Made by a program: the position numbers and the translations under genes. The notes under the pieces are model-generated. The model saw only the letters and a list, made by a program, of their open reading frames with translations, was not told where the DNA came from and made no database searches. Below are positions 58,824 to 64,000 of a stretch of DNA of 64,000 nucleotides, in pieces. Positions within the stretch are counted from its first letter, which is position 1; each line of letters opens with the position of its first letter. Source of the stretch: Klebsormidium nitens (lineage: Eukaryota; Streptophyta; Klebsormidiophyceae; Klebsormidiales; Klebsormidiaceae). The stretch spans positions 170,883-234,882 of the forward strand of contig DF236959.1 in the NCBI GenBank assembly GCA_000708835.1, given 5' to 3'.

Positions 58824-59640
58824 CAGAGTCCAGTTTCCAATCAGGCTACCGTACTCGAAGCTTGTTACGATAGCCTGTAGAGAGTCGGATTCACCGTGGA
58901 TTCGTATGGAATCCACCTAACTAGGTAAATTACCAGGCTTGTTCTGCACTTCGACATGGGTATGAGCAAACCCTGACTCTTGCTCGAATGTAAAACAGTT
59001 TCAGCAACTAACAGAACGTGGCCAAGGGACAAGAGTGTGACGTTGCCGTTGCCAGTTTCAAAATGATCTTGAAGACAGTTGCACCATTTACTGCTTAGTT
59101 AGCTTTTCGTGATAGGAGGCATCGCAAACATTTCGGTCGTCAAATGCAGATGTGTGATCGTCACAAAGCAGGAGCATCATCCCGATTTAAACGGGGTCTT
59201 TCCAGATATTGTAAAACATCGCTTTGTGCAGATGCAACAATGCGATCTCGAAGTGCGAGTTTCGTATCTGCTACTGCCCTTGTTGCGGCCATCGCTTCAA
59301 TCGCTTGTTCAGTTTCGTTCTTGGCTTTCGTACAAGAATGCAAGCAGTAATGAGCTCTTCCTGATCCTGCTAGCGGGTGAGCCTCACTCCTCAAAGCACT
59401 TTGTTTCTGGCCCTCGGGCCAGCCCTCAATCGTAGATCTGGTTGTTGCCGCGCAAGCTAGACCCCCTTGGCCCAAGTCGGACCAGTCAACCCGCTGTTTA
59501 GCGGGCAAAGTTTACAACGCATTCGACGCTTGCCTTCGCCTTCCATCGACTCCCTACTTTTCCATCAAAGCTCACAAAGCAATATTAGGACGGTGCTTTC
59601 CTCTACTGCACCCTTCCCCATCTCAAATCGAACTCTAAAC
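58824..59640. other. Spacer at the 3' end of the PZP gene
   Basis: About 800 bases with no supported gene or repeat. Confidence 0.4.
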
Positions 59641-62600
59641 CTAGCGCTTCTTGACCGACAGCTTGGACGAGATCTTGAAGCGCTTCTTCTCGCGCTTGTC
59701 CTTCTCCCACTTGGTCGTGTGCGCCTCGCAGAATGCGAGCACGATGTCCCGCCCGTGCTTGTTTCGCCGGTACTCGATCGCAAACCCGCGCGCCTGCCCG
59801 CACGTGACGTGGAACCACCTGAGTCGAGAGTGTTAGCAATGTGGATTAACTAGGTTGGTTATGGCAGTCGCAGTTACCATATCTCAGGTTGAGCAGATCT
59901 GAAGTACAATAACGCGACCCTATTACCACGTCACCTTAGAATCTTTTTCGTGATGCAGCCAACGCCCGTGGGACAAGGGAACCGGTAAGAGTGATTACTT
60001 TCTTGCACAGTAGTGGACGAAAGCAGTCTTCGATCGCAACTTACAATGGAAGTGAAAAACGACTGCGCCAGTCGTCAAGCTTAGGAGAATAACATCCTCC
60101 TGTTGATTACTGCAGCCGGACAAACGGTTCAAGGTGGCTTTAGGCTTTGAGAAGCTTTGCAGCTCTGTAGATTCTTTGAATTCAGACATCTTCTGGAAGC
60201 GTATTTCGCCTATACATCTCGTGCGTACACCGCGCTGACGAAGCATTGCCTGTCTCTCAGCTTCAACTAGGGAGACAAATCGGAATGGCACTGCTCTTCC
60301 CCAGCCGTTGCTTTTCAAGAATCTTCAAGGTTCGACCAATCTACGACTCGTTTCCCCCAGCCTTTTAAGCAGGTGTATAATTGATGCAAAGGTGGCCCGC
60401 ATGTTTTCCCGGCCCGACTAAGATGAAGAGCATTCACTGTCGATTCCGGCTAACTCAGAGAGCTCCCTCAATCAAGCGCTCCCTAACAGCCTGAGACGTT
60501 GCGGTCTGCAAGCCACAACCCTTCTGAAACTGAAGTCAGAAGCCCTTCTGGGAGATTCTGGGAGGCCCGAAGGCAAATCACTTCCAAAAGCGAAACCTAC
60601 AGTAATTTCTCAAACCGCATAAAGACTGAAACATCGAAAGACGTCGAGCGGCCGCCTACCTGTCGCACCCCGTCTCGGTGCAGTGCACGCACGCGCCGTG
60701 CCACTCCTCGCACACGTGGCACAGCATGCGGAACCGGACCCGGGGCACGTGCAACGTGTGCACGTAGTCGTTCCCGTTCGGACCGAGGAAGAAGACCTCC
60801 GGGATGAAGAAGCCGCAGCTCAGGTGGGCCCACTGCCAATCAGTGGTACGTTTCATGGCGCCCCCCGCGGAGGGACAGAGAGAGCAGCGGGGGGCCGAGG
60901 GGGAGGGGTGCTCGCACCGCTCACAGAGCCACGTGCCCTGTTGGAAAAGGGGACGGGGCAATGAGTTAGGCTTTTGTGCACTGGGGAGGAGGTATCAAGA
61001 CATCGTGTCTGCAGGCTTGGCTCTTGTCCGCTTCAGAGAGGGCGGGAAGGAGAAGGAAGAAGCCATGCGTTGGATGTGGAGGGGTCAGAGACGATGATTG
61101 TTTGTGGAAACGAAGCTTTCGAACACAGTGGGCTTAGATTTGCCCTGGGCGGGCCCAGAAGATGGTCAAAGGCGTAGGCGTTGCGCGGGTGCGAACGCCC
61201 AGTCAATGCAGCCATAATTGTGGAGTGTCAGTGATGGAAAGCAGGTTGGGTAGCGCAATCAGGGGTCCGGGAATGCTCGAGGGAAACCGCTTTCAAATGA
61301 GAGGTTGGTGGCGAGGGTGCTCAAAGAGATCTGTGTTCAAGCAGCGCTTACTTGAGCAGATGATATTTGGAAGTAAGGAGGTCGAACAGCTTTGCAGGTA
61401 AGAAAAAATGGATAGTGTCTTTGCTGAAAACCTGATGTTTTCAGACTTTGATTACAGCATACCGTACGGTAACACCGATATATGAGCAATACTCCTGCAA
61501 GCCCCACAGGACAGACGTATATACCAGCTTGTTCCAAAAAGGTTCAGACAATCAATCGCATCTTCCACAGAAATGAATCTCTGCAACGAAACATGCACCC
61601 TACTCACACCTTTGATTTGGAAGTGCGACATTTTGACTTCGGTTGCCAACAAGATCTGCTAGTGGTCCAGAAAAGGAGACAATGTGTGGAGTAATAGAAA
61701 ACTGTCAAAATTCTGACTTTGTAACGCTGAAAGTATATTAGAGACACCAAACTTACCTCAGGGACCTCCCTGCTGAGGGGGTAGCCGTAGCAGCTTGGGT
61801 GCACTGCGAGGTCGCACCCGTCGCAGAACACAATTAGGTTCTCTGCAAGTATGAATTAACAATCATGTGAGCGGGCGCTTTGGAGAGTTGACATTATATC
61901 TTGTGATTGTAACGGGCAACAGAAACATAGGGAACCTCAGGACTAAGGCACAGGAGCTGTGCATAGGCTGAGCGCTTGATTGCCTAGATGCATCATCATC
62001 AATGTGAGACTTTGTGGTCTCATGGCCGCCATGATTGATAGAAACTTCCGTGGTGGTCTTGTGACATCCTTTCATTGCAGCTCTTCCAACATGTGTCGTC
62101 CTTTTGTGCCCAACAAATATCTTTCTGACTACCGTATGCAACGCACCTGGCGGTAAGGTTGGAATAGGAACATATCCCTTTTTACAGCAACCTCAAGCTG
62201 TCAAAGAGCGGAGCCTTCAGCCGGTCCGGTAGAAGGCATCTCTGGTATGCGGTCTACGCCAATCTAGTTGAAGCAGCTTTGTTATGCGGACCCAGCAATT
62301 GCTCTTACCTCCTTCCTTATCATGACAGATGCAACACTCTGCCGCTTCCTCCTCGCCGGCCCCTGCCTCCTCCAACCGCAGTCCCACCGACGGCAGCACT
62401 CGCTGCGAAACCCCGTTGGTGGTGGTCGAAGGGCTCGGCAATGCAACATGCCCCTGGCACGGAGACGGCGTGTCCGGGAATGCGAGCTTCTCCTTTCGCG
62501 CCGTAGTTGGGGTGCTATTCTGACCCTGCTTCCGGATTGTTGTCGACGCACCGGGAGTCTGAGCGTGGGGTGTCCGAAACTGGTCCTGAAGCGTCCGAGT

Positions 62601-62972
62601 GTGGTTCTGGGGTGTCCGAAAGGAGTCTCGAGGCGTCAGAAAGGTTGAGTCACGCTGCCCTCCTGTGTCGTGGGAAGAGCTGAGCCTTTCGTGCTTCCTG
62701 CTTGGAGTCGAGATGGACTCCATGTGCGGAGTCCTGGGCACTTTGAAGAGGAACTGCTGAAGGAGAGGGTCAGGAGGGGAGCTCTGCGCATCAGAGGTTG
62801 GGGTTACTGGCAGAAGACTTTGGTCGTTCCGCATCTTCGGGGGCTTGGCTTTGGGAGTCTTGAAGACTGCATCACCAATGCTTTGAGCCGGCAGGCGGAA
62901 CTGTGTCGAGGAAGGAGTAGGATCCTGAGGTGCGGGCTGATTGACTGGCCTCTCAGCCAAGACTCCTTGCAT
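59641..62972 (-). CDS. PHD/zinc-knuckle/ePHD (PZP) histone-reader protein of AF10/JADE/BRPF type
   Basis: Four exons, 62972-62309, 61842-61757, 60937-60660 and 59818-59641, join in phases 1, 0 and 2 for 401 residues. An in-frame stop lies just upstream of the ATG, so the start is sound. Residues 1-205 are Ser/Thr/Pro-rich and disordered. PHD finger 1 has C213, C216, C228, C231, H236, C239, C255, C258. The zinc knuckle has C268, C271, H288, C291 (CSLCPSAGGAMKR...WAHLSC). The extended PHD follows with IPEVFF, CHVCEEWHGACVHC, WFHVTCGQARG and FCEAH, then a Lys/Arg-rich end. PZP modules bind histone H3 tails and DNA. The layout is typical of JADE, BRPF and AF10 proteins, but no further domain of those proteins is present, so the parent complex is unclear. 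Confidence 0.88.
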
Positions 62973-64000
62973 GGTTTACGCCTGCGCGAGAACAAGCCAG
63001 CTGTCAACCCACTGTACCACTTAGCCTCCCCACCTTCTCACACTCCGTCTTACACTCCGTTGATCAGCTCAAGCAGCTTCATTGAGTCTCCTTCAAGTAG
63101 AATGAGCTTTTGAGGGTGTCTTTCAGAAGAGAATAGTATCTGCTGGTGTTGGCACCCGCACACTTCAATTATAACGTGCAATTATTCGCACTGCCACTTT
63201 GCGAAAATACCCTAGCGACGCCTGGCGGTAGTTTACTGGAGCTCTCTCTGGTAAGCCACAGTATTGTCCTCCCTCATCAGGCGCAATCACCAAACCACCT
63301 CTCAGGCTCTCACCAGGACTTTCCAATGTCAAATGCTGCTTCAATCTTCTCTTATTCGGTGCTTCGGTGCTTCCCGATCGGGACTCAAGAGTCAGAAACA
63401 GAGTCTGGACTCTGCAGACTGCACAGTGCAGAGTCGACGGAAAAGGCACTTTTGAAATTTTAAAACATGGCGCGAGATTCAAATGCCAGCTCCTTATGTC
63501 ATGCTGCCGTCCGATGAACCGTCTTCGACGTAGACGCTTCCAAGTAGGTATCGGCTACCCGCCAGAGTCAAGTCGCGGGTGAATCTGACAAGTTTCGGGA
63601 GGTGACCTATCGGTCACAAAAAAGGCGATGCCACCTCCGCTTTTTGACGGCCACAGGTCGCACGCGACACTGGCCTGTCCTGATTTATTACGAATTGGCC
63701 GGGCATCGCGGGTTCAAATCCTGGCCGCGCCGCCTTGCAGTGCATGAGTTGTTTCTTTTTCGTGTGTTACCCTCCGAGCCTTCCAGTGTTGGCTATTTCA
63801 TTGTATCATTGCAGGAATATGTGGATTGACTGGATTGAGGTTACTGCTTCACTGCTTTGACGATCTAACTAACTGGGATCCATCAGTTGAAAGGGCTCCA
63901 TTAAGTTCAAGTTGCACGCACGTTGCCCGATCTGGAGTCACATCAGTGAATTTAGTGATGATTCATGATGTCGGGTGCGAAAACGGCAGCCTCGAGCGGC
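62973..64000. other. Upstream region of the PZP gene
   Basis: No supported gene. It contains a pol III B-box match (GGTTCAAATCC at 63711-63721). Confidence 0.4.
63711..63721 (+). promoter_or_regulatory. Pol III B-box-like motif, tRNA T-arm-like
   Basis: GGTTCAAATCC fits the B-box/T-loop consensus and is flanked by a partial stem. A matching acceptor stem, D arm and anticodon arm were not found upstream, so this is not called as a tRNA gene. It could be a decayed tRNA or a SINE head. Confidence 0.35.

Noticed and set aside
63640-63735. Complete tRNA gene
   Set aside because: T-loop consensus is present, but no pairing acceptor stem, D arm or anticodon arm was found upstream.

Overview
The window is nuclear DNA from a green-lineage eukaryote. 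Genes have many short GT-AG introns, exon phases join cleanly across them, and spacers between genes are long. Gene content fits a streptophyte alga of the Klebsormidium kind. There is a plant-type CHR12/CHR23-like Snf2 ATPase without a bromodomain, a DsbA-like protein of the land-plant family, two proteins with plastid-type leaders (one a bacterial-type HU), and a PPP1R36-like protein of the sort kept by organisms with motile cilia. The organism is an inference; no rRNA or organelle marker is present.

Layout: an HU-like gene (-, 209-1249), a PPP1R36-like gene (+, 4237-7711, 5' end not found), a RING-H2 gene (+, 9870-12838), a two-exon gene of unknown function (+, 13638-15100), a large synergin-gamma/aftiphilin-like adaptor gene (+, 18533-26579, 3' end not found, containing a 479-base assembly gap), a secreted DsbA-like protein (-, 28800-32094), a gene with four CxxC...CxxC zinc modules (+, 34185-35222), a 17-exon Snf2 remodeller (-, 36210-49056), a plastid-leader DUF2780-like protein (-, 54167-57982) and a PHD/zinc-knuckle/ePHD chromatin reader (-, 59641-62972). 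The genes are not an operon. They are unrelated loci, although two of them (Snf2 ATPase and PZP reader) are chromatin proteins. About 5 kb upstream of the Snf2 gene (49.1-54.1 kb) holds nothing I could support as a gene.

Mobile or repeat DNA: a foldback element with AT-rich arms (32152-33580) carrying a nested 385-bp MITE lies just upstream of the DsbA-like gene. A second MITE with 19-bp perfect terminal inverted repeats (58344-58823) lies just upstream of the DUF2780-like gene.

The most unusual signal is a recurrent structure inside genes. Exon edges, including the splice site, reappear as decayed copies in the neighbouring intron, mostly 100-156 bp away, often 139-156 bp, and sometimes in series of three to five. 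I see this in the PPP1R36-like, synergin-like, DsbA-like and Snf2 genes, and weakly in others. The spacing is close to nucleosome length. It looks like an intron-growth or exon-duplication process that I do not recognise from the literature.
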